A stretch of 64,000 nt of DNA from NCBI RefSeq assembly GCF_042654065.1, contig NZ_JBHSFP010000039.1:1-64000 (forward strand). Direction: 5' to 3'. The DNA is from Sphaerisporangium dianthi. Lineage in GTDB: Bacteria > Actinomycetota > Actinomycetes > Streptosporangiales > Streptosporangiaceae. The notes beneath the pieces are model-generated. The model had not been told where the DNA came from. It was given only the letters and a program-made list of their open reading frames with translations, and did no database searches. The first letter of the stretch is position 1; each line of letters opens with the position of its first letter. The translations under genes and the position numbers were made by a program. Of the stretch, positions 1 through 8,724 are shown in pieces.

Positions 1-214
1 TCCACCCATGATCGGCCGCAGGAGCCGAGAACCCGATCACGACCTTGGTACCCGGCTTGTCGTTGTCAGTGCCGCCCGCGGCCGCCGCAGGGGCGGCGGC
101 GGAACTGGCAGGAGCCGCAGCGGGCTCGTTGCTGGTGCAGGCGCTGACGAGGGCACCCGCGCCGACGACGGCTCCGCTGACGAGGAACCCTCGCCTGGCG
201 ACGCGCTTATCCAT
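1..214 (-). CDS. Sugar ABC transporter substrate-binding lipoprotein (N-terminal fragment)
   Basis: Only the first 71 codons lie in the window; the rest is beyond position 1. The protein starts MDKRVARRGFLVSG, with a twin-arginine-like RVARRGF stretch, a hydrophobic run and a lipobox ending in LVSAC, then a low-complexity Ala/Ser linker and TKVVIGFSAP, typical of the first strand of periplasmic ribose-type binding proteins. The ATG is preceded by a strong AGAAGGAGA ribosome site. It lies 136 nt downstream of the permease gene in the same direction, so it is the last visible member of the ROK-ATPase-permease-binding protein operon. The sugar ligand cannot be deduced. Confidence 0.85.
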   Translation of the reverse strand, partial: MDKRVARRGFLVSGAVVGAGALVSACTSNEPAAAPASSAAAPAAAAGGTDNDKPGTKVVIGFSAPAADHGW

Positions 215-350
215 ATGACTTTCTCCTTCTGGTTTCGGGGGGTCGCGGGCCTCGGCGCGAGAAACGCGTTCCGGGCCTGCGGGCTGGGGCTGCGAGCAGG
301 ACCGCGGGCCCGAGGTCGTGGGCCTGAACCGGGCAGGCGCGGTGACCTGC

Positions 351-1490
351 CTACGTTCGCGATTCCAGGCTTCGCCGCTGCAGCAGCACCGCGATCACGA
401 TGATCAGTCCCTTGGCGATGAGCTGATCGCTGGTGTTGAGGCCGTTGAGGATGAACAGGTTGGTGATGACCGTGAAGATCAGCAGCCCGAGGATCGAGCC
501 GATGATGGTTCCCCGGCCACCGGTGAGCAAGGTTCCCCCGATGATGACCGCGGCGATCGCGTCGAGCTCGTACAGATCGCCGTGCGTGCTGGAGCCCGTG
601 GTCGTACGGGCCATGATGATCACCGCGGCGATGCCGCAGCACAGGCCGGACAGCGCGTACAGCGTCATCGTGTGACGCCGCACGTTGATGCCGGCGAGAC
701 GGGCGGCCTCCGGGTTGCCGCCGACCGCGTAGGTGCGCCGTCCGAAGGTCGTGCGGTTGAGCACGAGCCACCCGATGGCGACCACCAGCGCGAAGATGTA
801 GACCAGCAGAGGCAGGCCGAGCACCCGTGTGGTGGACAGTTCCACGATGGCGCTGTTGTCCGGCTGCACGAGCTGGGTCCTGCGGTCGGACATGCGCTGC
901 GCGAGGCCTCGCGCCGCCACCAGCATGGCGAGCGTCGCGATGAACGGCACCATCCGCCCGTAGGAGATCAGGAAGCCGTTGAGCAGTCCCGCGCCCGTGC
1001 CGACCAGGATGGCGCAGATCGCCATCACGACCGGCCCGTACGCCTGCGTGGCGAGCGTCGTCGCCCACACCGACGCGATGGCCATGATCGCCCCGACCGA
1101 CAGGTCGATGCCGCCGCCGATGATGACGAAGGTCATGCCGACGGTGATGACGCCGATCGTCGAGGCCAGGGCGAGAATGCTGACGAGGTTCGAGGAGGTG
1201 GCGAAGCTCTCGGGAGTGGTCACCAGGCCGACCACCGCCAGCAGCGCCAGAGCCACCACCAGGCCGAGATGGCGGGCCTGCCCCACCCGGCCCAGCACAC
1301 CGGGGCCGGAGGCGGCCGCGGTGGCCCGCGCCTGATCCTCCACGCGGGTGTGCTCGTCGGCGGGCGGCCGAGCCTCCTCGGGCGTGCGGTCGTCCTGAGA
1401 TGTGCCGCCGCCGGGCGCGCGGTCGTCCTGCGGGGCCGGCTCGCCGACATCGCGCGGAGTGCCGCCGTCCGAGGCGCGTGCGTCCGTCAC
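351..1490 (-). CDS. Ribose/xylose-type ABC transporter permease
   Basis: This 379-residue protein has about 110 N-terminal hydrophilic, Asp/Arg/Pro-rich residues followed by a hydrophobic RbsC/XylH-like core with the family signature around GGGIDLSVGAIMA and a C-terminal GTLLTGGRGTIIGS segment. It would form the membrane channel of the importer whose ATPase lies directly upstream. The GTG start at 1490 overlaps the ATPase stop by four bases (GTGA), indicating translational coupling; the longer open frame upstream of it only shadows the ATPase gene. The long charged N-terminal tail is not part of the family core. Confidence 0.9.
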   Translation of the reverse strand: MTDARASDGGTPRDVGEPAPQDDRAPGGGTSQDDRTPEEARPPADEHTRVEDQARATAAASGPGVLGRVGQARHLGLVVALALLAVVGLVTTPESFATSSNLVSILALASTIGVITVGMTFVIIGGGIDLSVGAIMAIASVWATTLATQAYGPVVMAICAILVGTGAGLLNGFLISYGRMVPFIATLAMLVAARGLAQRMSDRRTQLVQPDNSAIVELSTTRVLGLPLLVYIFALVVAIGWLVLNRTTFGRRTYAVGGNPEAARLAGINVRRHTMTLYALSGLCCGIAAVIIMARTTTGSSTHGDLYELDAIAAVIIGGTLLTGGRGTIIGSILGLLIFTVITNLFILNGLNTSDQLIAKGLIIVIAVLLQRRSLESRT

Positions 1491-2995
1491 AGCGCGCTCC
1501 CTTCCATGATCATGTCGAGGACGCGCGGCTCGTCGAGATCGCGTGCGTCCGACTCGTGAATGACCTTGCCTTCGCGAAGGACCAGGACCCGATCGGCCAG
1601 GCCGAGCACCTCCGGGACCTCGCTGGACACCAACAGCACGCCCACTCCCTCGTCGGCCAGCCGCCGGATCACGGCGTACAGCTCGGCGCGGGCGCCGACG
1701 TCGACGCCGCGGGTCGGCTCGTCGAGGATCAGCAGCTTGCGGTCCTCGATGAGCCACCGGGCGAACACGGTCTTCTGCTGGTTGCCGCCCGAGAGGGTCC
1801 TGACCGGACGACCCGGGTCGGGGGGGCGGATGTCGAGCGACTTGACCAGGCTCGCGGCCGCGGCGTTCTCTCCCCTGCGGTCCATCCAGCCCAGCCAGGA
1901 GTACTTCGTCAGCCCGGCGATGGTGATGTTGCGGGCGACCGTCTCGTTCATCAGCAGGGCCTGTGACTTGCGCTCCTCCGGCGCGAGCCCCATGCCGAGC
2001 CGTACGGCCCGGCCGGTGCTGCCGGGCGTCACGGGCCGGCCTTCGAGGAGCACCCGCCCCGCGGCGGCCTTGCGGGCTCCGTAGACGGTCTCGACGATCT
2101 CCGACCGGCCGGAGCCGACCAGGCCCGCGAAGCCGACGATCTCGCCCGCCCTCACGCTGAACGAGACGTCGGCGAAGTGGCCGGGCAGCGTCAGGCCTTC
2201 GACCTTCAGCACCTCAGGACGGTCGTCGTGCGATCCGGGCGCGGGCCGTGGCGGGAAGACGTACTCCACTTCCCTGCCCGTCATCAGCGACACGACCGTG
2301 GAGGTCGGCGTCTCGCGCGCCGGAAGCCCGACGGCGGCCGTCCTGCCGTCCTTGAGCACGGTGACCCGGTCGCCGATCTCGCGGATCTCCTCCAGCCGGT
2401 GGGAGATGTAGACGACGGCCACACCCTGCGCGGTCAGGTCCCTGATGACGCGGAACAGGTTGGCCACCTCGTCGTGCGCGAGGGCCGCGGACGGTTCGTC
2501 CATGACGATCAGCCGGGCCTTGTGCGACAGGGCCCGCGCCATGCTGACGATCTGCTTTCCCGCCGCGGAGAGCCGCCCGACCTCGGTCGCGGGCCGCATC
2601 TCGCCGTGGCCGAGCCGGTTGAGCAGCCCGACGGCGGCCCGGTTCATGTCCCGCTTGCGCGTGAATCCGAACGCGGCGTGCTCGTGGCCGAGGAAGATGT
2701 TCTCCGCGATCGACAGCCCGTCGACCAGGTCGAGTTCCTGGTAGATCGTCGAGATGCCCGATTTGATGGCCGCGATGGGCCCGGCGAAGCGCACCGGTTC
2801 GCCGCCGAAGGTCACGGTGCCCTCGTCCGGCCGGTGCGCTCCGGCGAGGATCTTGATCAGGGTGGACTTCCCCGCGCCGTTCTGCCCGAGCAGGCAGTGG
2901 ACCTCGCCCGCCCGGACGTCCAGGTCGACGCCGTCCAGGGCGCGGACGCCGGGGAACTGCTTCACGATCCCGCGCATGATCAGCAGGTCGCTCAC
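1487..2995 (-). CDS. Sugar ABC transporter ATPase, two nucleotide-binding domains
   Basis: A 502-residue protein of the RbsA/XylG family, with two ABC cassettes. The first has Walker A GQNGAGKST near residue 40 and Walker B LIVMDEPSAAL; its signature segment (GRLSAAGKQ) is degenerate. The second cassette has GLVGSGRSE, LSGGNQQK and LLILDEPTRGVD, the usual asymmetric arrangement. The GTG start at 2995 is chosen because a GGAGG ribosome site sits 4-8 bases upstream; the open frame to 3043 would put an untypical Pro-rich stretch in front. It is 151 nt downstream of the ROK repressor and overlaps the permease by 4 nt. Confidence 0.92.
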   Translation of the reverse strand: MSDLLIMRGIVKQFPGVRALDGVDLDVRAGEVHCLLGQNGAGKSTLIKILAGAHRPDEGTVTFGGEPVRFAGPIAAIKSGISTIYQELDLVDGLSIAENIFLGHEHAAFGFTRKRDMNRAAVGLLNRLGHGEMRPATEVGRLSAAGKQIVSMARALSHKARLIVMDEPSAALAHDEVANLFRVIRDLTAQGVAVVYISHRLEEIREIGDRVTVLKDGRTAAVGLPARETPTSTVVSLMTGREVEYVFPPRPAPGSHDDRPEVLKVEGLTLPGHFADVSFSVRAGEIVGFAGLVGSGRSEIVETVYGARKAAAGRVLLEGRPVTPGSTGRAVRLGMGLAPEERKSQALLMNETVARNITIAGLTKYSWLGWMDRRGENAAAASLVKSLDIRPPDPGRPVRTLSGGNQQKTVFARWLIEDRKLLILDEPTRGVDVGARAELYAVIRRLADEGVGVLLVSSEVPEVLGLADRVLVLREGKVIHESDARDLDEPRVLDMIMEGSAL

Positions 2996-3146
2996 GGGGC
3001 CTCCGAAGTGGATCGGGTGGGGGGTAGGGGTGGGGAGTAACAAGTCACGGTGCGGGAGAGGCTAGCGGGGTGGGAGAGGCGGGTGAAAGGGTCATTTTCC
3101 GGTGAATCGGGGCGGTGGCCCCGGGGGCCGGTCCCGGCACGGGCGG

Positions 3147-4328
3147 CTATGGGGCGGTGAAGACGTGGTCGCTGATCAGACGTGCGCCCCCGATGACCCC
3201 GGCGGCGCCGCCGAGTTCGGAGAGCACGATCGGCAGGTTCCCCGTGGCCAGCGGCAGCGATCTTCGGTAGACGACGCTCCTGATCTCCGCCAGTAGTACG
3301 TGGCCCAGTTGGGCCACGCCTCCAGCGATGATCACTAGACCGGGGTTGAAGAAGCTGACCAGGCCGGCCATCACCTGTCCCACCTGCCGTCCGCCGTCCC
3401 GGATGAGCTGGATCGCGGCCGGGTCGCCGAGGGTCGCCGCCGCCGCCACGTCCTCGGCGGACAGCTTGCCGCCGAAGGCCAGCCGTTCGGTGAGGTACGG
3501 CGACCGCGGGGCGATCCTGACCGCCTCCCTGGCGAGCGCGGCGCCGCCGAAGTAGGCCTCCAGGCAGCCGGTGTTGCCGCACGTGCAGATCGGCCCCTGG
3601 TCGTCGACCCGCATGTGGCCGATGTCGCCCGCGCTGCCCGACACGCCCCGGTAGATCTTGCCGTCGACCACGATGCCGCAGCCGATGCCGGTGCCGATCT
3701 TGATGAGCAGGAAGTCGTCGACCTGTTTGGCCAGGCCGGTGTGCAGTTCGCCGAGCGCCATGAGGTTCACGTCGTTGTCGACCATGGTGGGACAGCCGAG
3801 CTCCTGGCTGACGGCCTCCCTCACCGGGTAGCGGTCCCAGCCGGGCATGATCGGCGGCGAGAACGGCACGCCCTCGCGGAAGCTCACCGGACCGGGCACT
3901 CCGATGCCGGCCCCGTGGAGCTGGGTGAACAGCCCCTGCTCGCGGAGCTTGGCGAGCAGCTCCATCGCCACGCCGAGCACCGCCACGGGTCCCTGCCGCA
4001 CCTCGCACGGCTCGCTCACGTGGCCGAGGATCTCCAGCTCGCCGTTGGTGACCGCCACGTCCACCGAAGTGGCGCCGATGTCGATGCCGGCGAACCGCAT
4101 CGCGGACGACAGCTTGACCATGCCGGAGCGCCGCCCGCCGCGTGAGGCCGCCAGGCCGGCCTGCTCGACCAGACCTGTCTCGATGAGGCGGTCCAGCTCG
4201 AGGTTGAGCTTGGAGCGGGAGAGCGCGATGTCGTCCCCCAGCTCCGCGCGCGACCGGCCGCCATCGCGCAGCAGGCGCAGCAGAGCCGCCTGGTGCACGT
4301 TGTCCGGCCGTACGGGCATGCGTTTCAC
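3147..4328 (-). CDS. ROK-family transcriptional repressor
   Basis: A 393-residue protein with an N-terminal winged helix-turn-helix (about residues 10-70, including RSRAELGDDIALSRSKLN) and a ROK sugar-kinase-like domain. The ROK zinc motif CTCGNTGCLEAYFGG is intact near residue 245. Such proteins (XylR/NagC type) repress sugar-uptake operons and release DNA when sugar binds. It is the first gene of the cluster with the ABC transporter, so it probably regulates its own operon. The GTG start is supported by GGAGGT four bases upstream; a second in-frame Met occurs three codons later. The inducer is unknown. Confidence 0.9.
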   Translation of the reverse strand: MKRMPVRPDNVHQAALLRLLRDGGRSRAELGDDIALSRSKLNLELDRLIETGLVEQAGLAASRGGRRSGMVKLSSAMRFAGIDIGATSVDVAVTNGELEILGHVSEPCEVRQGPVAVLGVAMELLAKLREQGLFTQLHGAGIGVPGPVSFREGVPFSPPIMPGWDRYPVREAVSQELGCPTMVDNDVNLMALGELHTGLAKQVDDFLLIKIGTGIGCGIVVDGKIYRGVSGSAGDIGHMRVDDQGPICTCGNTGCLEAYFGGAALAREAVRIAPRSPYLTERLAFGGKLSAEDVAAAATLGDPAAIQLIRDGGRQVGQVMAGLVSFFNPGLVIIAGGVAQLGHVLLAEIRSVVYRRSLPLATGNLPIVLSELGGAAGVIGGARLISDHVFTAP

Positions 4329-4437
4329 AGCACCTCCGGTTCGGAGTGATGTGACGCTGAAGCTAGTTCACTTCCGCCGTGCTGAAAAGCACTTTTTGAT
4401 GACGATCCACAACTTTCGCTGTTATCAACAAAAGCTC

Positions 4438-4451
4438 GTGACCCAGGTCAC
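4438..4451. promoter_or_regulatory. GTGAC-CCAG-GTCAC inverted repeat upstream of the ROK operon
   Basis: A perfect 5-bp inverted repeat, also matching the GTGA-N6-TCAC core of CRP-type sites, 110 nt upstream of the ROK start in an unusually A/T-rich stretch (4375-4437). It could be a catabolite-control or local operator site; this is inference from position and symmetry. Confidence 0.4.
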
Positions 4452-4565
4452 CCCCGCTGTCCAACCCCTCCCCCCACCGGGGAGCCCCCGCGAACGACGA
4501 AGCCGCGCGGTCGCGGGAGACGTCCGTGATCGCGCGGCCCCTTCAGAGCATCGTCGGACGCGTGG

Positions 4566-5462
4566 TCAGAGCATGGCCTTCATGGAGGCGGTGGCCTGCT
4601 CGCCCAAGGTGGTCGGCCGCAGGTAGGGCTCCTCGGCGAGGATGGCCTCCCAGTTGTCGCGGATGGCCTCCACCGTCAGGTCGTCGGTCCGCCAGCCCGG
4701 CCCTTCCGCCACGAAGACGCGGGCGATGCGGCCCGCCCCCACGCTGAAGACCTCGCCGCTGGTCTCGCAGCTCTCGTGGGCGAGGAACGCGACGAGCGGG
4801 CTCACGCGGTCGGCGGTGAACCTCTCCTCGAACTCGGCCGGCAGCAGGGACTCGGTCATGCGCGTCCAGGCGATCGGCGCGATCGCGTTGGCCTTGATGC
4901 CGGCGCGGGCGCCCTCGATGCCCAGGGTCTTGGTCAGCCCCACCAGGCCCATCTTGGCGGTGGAGTAGTTGGCCTGGCCGAAGTTGCCGAACAGGCCGGC
5001 GGGCGAGGAGGTGTTGACGATGCGGCCATACTGCTGCTCCTTCATGTGCGGGAACGCCGCCCGGCTCACCAGGAACGAGCCGCGCACGTGCACGGCCAGC
5101 ACGGCGTCGAACTCCTCCACGGCCATCTTGCCGAGGGACTTGTCCCGCAGGATGCCGGCGTTGTTGACCACGATGTCCACTCGTCCGAACGCGTCGCGGG
5201 CGGCCTGGACGACCGCCTCCGCGCCCTCGGGCGTCGCCACGTTGTCGGCGTTGGCGACCGCCTCGCCGCCGTTCTTGGTGATCAACTCGGCCACCTCGGC
5301 CGCGGGACCCGCGGACGCGCCGGTGCCGTCGAGCGCGCCGCCGAGGTCGTTGACCACGACCTTGGCGCCGCGTTCGGCCAGCAGGAGCGCGTGCGACCGG
5401 CCGAGACCGTGTCCGGCCCCGGTGACGACCGCGACCTTTCCGTCGAACCTGAGTTCCGACAT
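4566..5462 (-). CDS. SDR-family oxidoreductase, (3R)-hydroxyacyl-CoA dehydrogenase-like
   Basis: A 298-residue short-chain dehydrogenase. The cofactor motif TGAGHGLGRSHA lies near the start, NNAG follows at about residue 108, and the catalytic Ser-Tyr-Lys set is in NTSSPAGLFG and QANYSTAKMG. The long NDLGGALDGTG loop and the C-terminal extension after the Rossmann domain resemble the dehydrogenase part of peroxisomal-type multifunctional enzyme 2, which acts on hydroxyacyl-CoA or steroid substrates. The ATG at 5462 has a GAAGGGG site upstream; a GTG three codons earlier is possible. The substrate is not determined, and no beta-oxidation partners are adjacent. Confidence 0.85.
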   Translation of the reverse strand: MSELRFDGKVAVVTGAGHGLGRSHALLLAERGAKVVVNDLGGALDGTGASAGPAAEVAELITKNGGEAVANADNVATPEGAEAVVQAARDAFGRVDIVVNNAGILRDKSLGKMAVEEFDAVLAVHVRGSFLVSRAAFPHMKEQQYGRIVNTSSPAGLFGNFGQANYSTAKMGLVGLTKTLGIEGARAGIKANAIAPIAWTRMTESLLPAEFEERFTADRVSPLVAFLAHESCETSGEVFSVGAGRIARVFVAEGPGWRTDDLTVEAIRDNWEAILAEEPYLRPTTLGEQATASMKAML

Positions 5463-5696
5463 GCCGCCCACCCCTTCGAGGGAATCCAGGAGAATAAGAT
5501 TCTAGAAAGCTGATCTCAGAATATCGCGCGATGCCGTCATCCCCCAGACCCCCGCGGAACAACCCGCATCCGCACGTAGCGGATAGTGATCGGACGCGGC
5601 CGGTTCTGCTAGAGTTTCTGCCCCCCAGGGCGAGGGTCAGCGTCGACCCCTATCTCCGCACGGCCCCGTCCGAGACATGCCGGGCTGGAGGCTCGC

Positions 5697-6755
5697 ATGC
5701 CCGCACAGCCGCCTCTCCGCGTGATCCAGTGGGCCACGGGCGCCGTGGGCGGCTACGCACTGCGCAGCCTGATCACCCGGCCCGAGTTCGAGCTCGCCGG
5801 GGTGCTCGTGTACGACCCCGACAAGGTCGGCCTGGACGCCGGCGGGCTGGTCGGACTGCCCGAGACCGGCGTCCTGTGCCACGACGACGTCGACCGCGTC
5901 ATGGCCACCGAGGCCGACTGCGTGCTGCACATGCCCCTGCCCGCCGCCTACTTCGGCGGCCACTACGCCTCCGACCTGCGGACGGTCTGCGCGCTGCTGG
6001 CCTCGGGCAAGAACGTCATCACCACCACGGGGTTCATCTACCCGCAGGTGTACGGCGCCGGCGTCGTCGGTCAGCTGGAGGCCGCGTGCGAAGCCGGCGG
6101 CACCTCGGTGCACGGCACCGGCATCAACCCCGGCTTCATGAGCGACCTGCTGCCGCTGGCCCTCACCGGCCTGTCGACGCGGCTCGACCACATTTACGTG
6201 CGCGAGTCCTCCGACTACCAGGGGCACCCGTCACGGCGGATCGTCATGGACCTGATCGGCTTCGGCCGCCCGCCCAAGGACTACGCGACGACCGTGCGCC
6301 CCTTCAGGGCCGTCCAGCGCGCGCTGTTCTCCGAGAGCGTCCAGCTCGTCGCGGAGGCGCTCGGCGTCAAGCTCGACGAGGTCGAAGAGACCGACGAGTA
6401 CGAGCTGGCGGCCGAGCAGCTGGAGATCACCGCCGGCGTCATCCGTCCCGGCACGGTCTGCGCCTCGCGGTGGATCTTCTCGGGGCTGGTGCGGGGACGA
6501 CCGTTCATGACGGTGGAGTGCGTCTACAAGGCCGACGCCGCCAAGGTCCGCCGGTGGCCCGAGCCGGGCTTCGCCATCCACATCGAGGGTCGCCCGCAGT
6601 TCATGCTCAAGATCGACGAGATGTCCCACGGGCTGGCGGGCGCCGCCGCGCACGCGGTCAACTCGATCGCCGCGGTGTGCGCGGCCCCGCCCGGCATCCG
6701 CACCCTCCTCGACCTCCCCATGGCCACCGGCCGCAACACCACCCGCCTCCCCTGA
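5697..6755 (+). CDS. Dihydrodipicolinate reductase-like NAD(P)-binding oxidoreductase
   Basis: A 352-residue protein with an N-terminal Rossmann motif (IQWATGAVGGYALRSL), a central NVITTTGFIYP segment and a GTGINPGFMSD motif, as in the 2,4-diaminopentanoate dehydrogenase/DapB-like superfamily found in many mycobacteria and streptomycetes. Most members have no assigned substrate. Divergent from the SDR gene, with which it shares a 234-bp upstream region. Start ATG follows GGAGG at a 4-base spacing. Confidence 0.8.
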   Translation: MPAQPPLRVIQWATGAVGGYALRSLITRPEFELAGVLVYDPDKVGLDAGGLVGLPETGVLCHDDVDRVMATEADCVLHMPLPAAYFGGHYASDLRTVCALLASGKNVITTTGFIYPQVYGAGVVGQLEAACEAGGTSVHGTGINPGFMSDLLPLALTGLSTRLDHIYVRESSDYQGHPSRRIVMDLIGFGRPPKDYATTVRPFRAVQRALFSESVQLVAEALGVKLDEVEETDEYELAAEQLEITAGVIRPGTVCASRWIFSGLVRGRPFMTVECVYKADAAKVRRWPEPGFAIHIEGRPQFMLKIDEMSHGLAGAAAHAVNSIAAVCAAPPGIRTLLDLPMATGRNTTRLP

Positions 6756-6771
6756 CCGGCCGGCCTCGCGG

Positions 6772-7356
6772 TCACGACAGGTGCTGGATGATCTGGGCGA
6801 GCAGGGCCTTCTGCGCGGTCGCGGTGGCGCGGGCGAGCCGGACGGTCCTGGCGTCCTTGCCCTCGGCGCCGGCCTTCTCGGCGAGCCGCACGCCGTAGTC
6901 GGTGTGCCGGGCGAGCGTCGTGAGCCAGAGGCGGTCGAACTCGGCGCCCGACCTGCCCTTGAGCAGCAGCAACCGGGCGGGGGACAGCATGCCCTCCATC
7001 TGGTGCACCGGCGGGTTGCCGGAGTCCGGCACCGAGAACTCCCAGGTCCTCAGCGAGCCGGCCAGCACGTCGATCTGGGCGCCCTCCTCTTTGACGATCC
7101 GGTCCGCCAGGCCGCGCACGAACGGGTCACGGCTGCGGCCTGGGACGAGCCGCGCCATCGTGATCGCCTGCCGGTAGTGCAGGATCATCTCCCGCGAGAA
7201 CAGCACGTCCGTCAGGTTGTAGGGGATGGCGTAGGTCGCGGCCACCGAGACGGCACGGCCGCCGGACGCCGAGGCGCACCCGGTGAGACCGGTCACCCCG
7301 CACACGCCCAGCAACGCGGCGAGCGCGACCGCTGGAATGCCCGACGTCCTGCCCAT
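6772..7356 (-). CDS. DUF305-family lipoprotein
   Basis: A 194-residue secreted protein. Its signal peptide ends in the lipobox LTGC (about residue 27), followed by a helical domain with EMILHYRQAITMARLV and VHQMEGMLSPARL, the two His-Met-containing helices typical of DUF305, a ferritin-like-fold family often linked to copper or other metal stress. The ATG at 7356 has GAGGTGG eight bases upstream. It is convergent with the preceding oxidoreductase gene, only 16 nt apart. Metal binding is inferred from family features, not shown. Confidence 0.8.
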   Translation of the reverse strand: MGRTSGIPAVALAALLGVCGVTGLTGCASASGGRAVSVAATYAIPYNLTDVLFSREMILHYRQAITMARLVPGRSRDPFVRGLADRIVKEEGAQIDVLAGSLRTWEFSVPDSGNPPVHQMEGMLSPARLLLLKGRSGAEFDRLWLTTLARHTDYGVRLAEKAGAEGKDARTVRLARATATAQKALLAQIIQHLS

Positions 7357-7453
7357 GCTGCGTCCACCTCGCCCTTGTGCCGTTCTCACCGCGCCGCGCG
7401 CGACATCCCCACGGCTGGTTCGTACCGGGATACGAGCATTCGGCGCGCGGCGT

Positions 7454-8605
7454 TCACCGGAAAGGCGAAGCCGCCGGCTCGTCCGCCGGGTGCCACAGGT
7501 CTGGCTCGTCCTCCCTCGCGCCGGGGACCCGGCGGACCCGTCCCCGCGCCTCCAGGTACACCAGGTGGGCGAGGGTCTCGTTCGTGGCGGCCCTGCGCAT
7601 GAACGCCGGGATCGTCTCCCACGGCCGTGACCAGGTGAGCCGGGTGGTGATGTCCCAGCACGCCGCCCCCCGCGACCCGGCCACCGCCGCCTCGATCTCC
7701 GCGAGCCGGCGGACATGGTGCGCGGTCACGTAGTCGACCCGGTCGGCGAGCTCCAGGAAGCGGAACTCGTGCGCGGGCAGCACCTCGTCCACCGCGAGAT
7801 CCCTGACCGACGCCAGGGCGGCGAGGTAGTCGGCGAGCGGGTCCGGCGCCGACTGCGAGTGGACCGCGACGATCGGCGTGATCCTCGCCAGCACGTGGTC
7901 GCCGGAGAACAGCACCCGCCGGGACGGGGAGTAGAAGCACAGGTGCCCCGGCGAGTGCCCGGGAGTCCAGGCGGCGCGCAGGTCCCATCCGGGCAGGTCG
8001 AGGACCTCCCCGTCCTCGATCAGCCTGTCGGGCCCGGCCATCGTCACGTACTGCCGGATCATCTTGGACGCCCCGCTCAGCTCGTCCACGCTGACCGGCG
8101 GCACGCCGCCGCGCACGAGCTGCGCCCGCTCGCGCTCGACCAGCGCGTCGATCCTCGACTCGTCGTAGCGCTCGTGGAGCAGCGCGGCGTCCGCCTCGTG
8201 CAGGCCGATCCACGCGCCGGACGCCTCCCGGACCCGCCCGGCCAGGCCGTAGTGGTCGGGGTGGATGTGGGTCACCAGCACCGCGCGCACGTCGGTCATC
8301 GCGTACCCCGCCACGCCGAGGCCGCCGGCGAGCGCCGCGTACGCCTCCTCGGTGTTCCAGCCCGCGTCGATGATGGCGACACCGCCGGGAAGCTCCAGCG
8401 CGTACACCAGGACGTACCTCAGGGGATTGACCGGGATCGGCACCGGGATGGACCACAGCCCCGGACGCACCTGTTCGACCTCGGGCATGGCCCCGCCGAG
8501 CCAGGCGTCCCGCTGCGCCGGGTTGGCCGGGGTCACCCGCCTGCCCGGCTCGGCCGCCGCGTCCCGCGCCGCCTCGACGGCGGGCCCCGCCCCCTGCTCG
8601 CCCAT
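7454..8605 (-). CDS. MBL-fold metallo-hydrolase
   Basis: A 383-residue protein with the dinuclear zinc motif THIHPDHYG (about residue 113), a second-shell TPGHSPGHLCFY, SGDHVL and the final LPAHEF histidine. The C-terminal 90 residues form a helical/winged segment (TWSRPWETIPAFMRRA...ETLAHLVYLEARG) as in LACTB2-like and beta-lactamase-like hydrolases. The ATG at 8605 is preceded by GGAGGGAG. The substrate is unknown; thioester or cyclic phosphodiester hydrolysis are the usual activities in this clade. Confidence 0.85.
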   Translation of the reverse strand: MGEQGAGPAVEAARDAAAEPGRRVTPANPAQRDAWLGGAMPEVEQVRPGLWSIPVPIPVNPLRYVLVYALELPGGVAIIDAGWNTEEAYAALAGGLGVAGYAMTDVRAVLVTHIHPDHYGLAGRVREASGAWIGLHEADAALLHERYDESRIDALVERERAQLVRGGVPPVSVDELSGASKMIRQYVTMAGPDRLIEDGEVLDLPGWDLRAAWTPGHSPGHLCFYSPSRRVLFSGDHVLARITPIVAVHSQSAPDPLADYLAALASVRDLAVDEVLPAHEFRFLELADRVDYVTAHHVRRLAEIEAAVAGSRGAACWDITTRLTWSRPWETIPAFMRRAATNETLAHLVYLEARGRVRRVPGAREDEPDLWHPADEPAASPFR

Positions 8606-8724
8606 TCGCGCTCCCTCCGGACTTCGACGCCTGCCGCCGGCACCGGCATCCGCGACCGGCCCGACGTCCACGATTGTGCACCGGCCACCGAATGTTGTTC
8701 TACTCGGGGGTGGTCGCCGCCGGT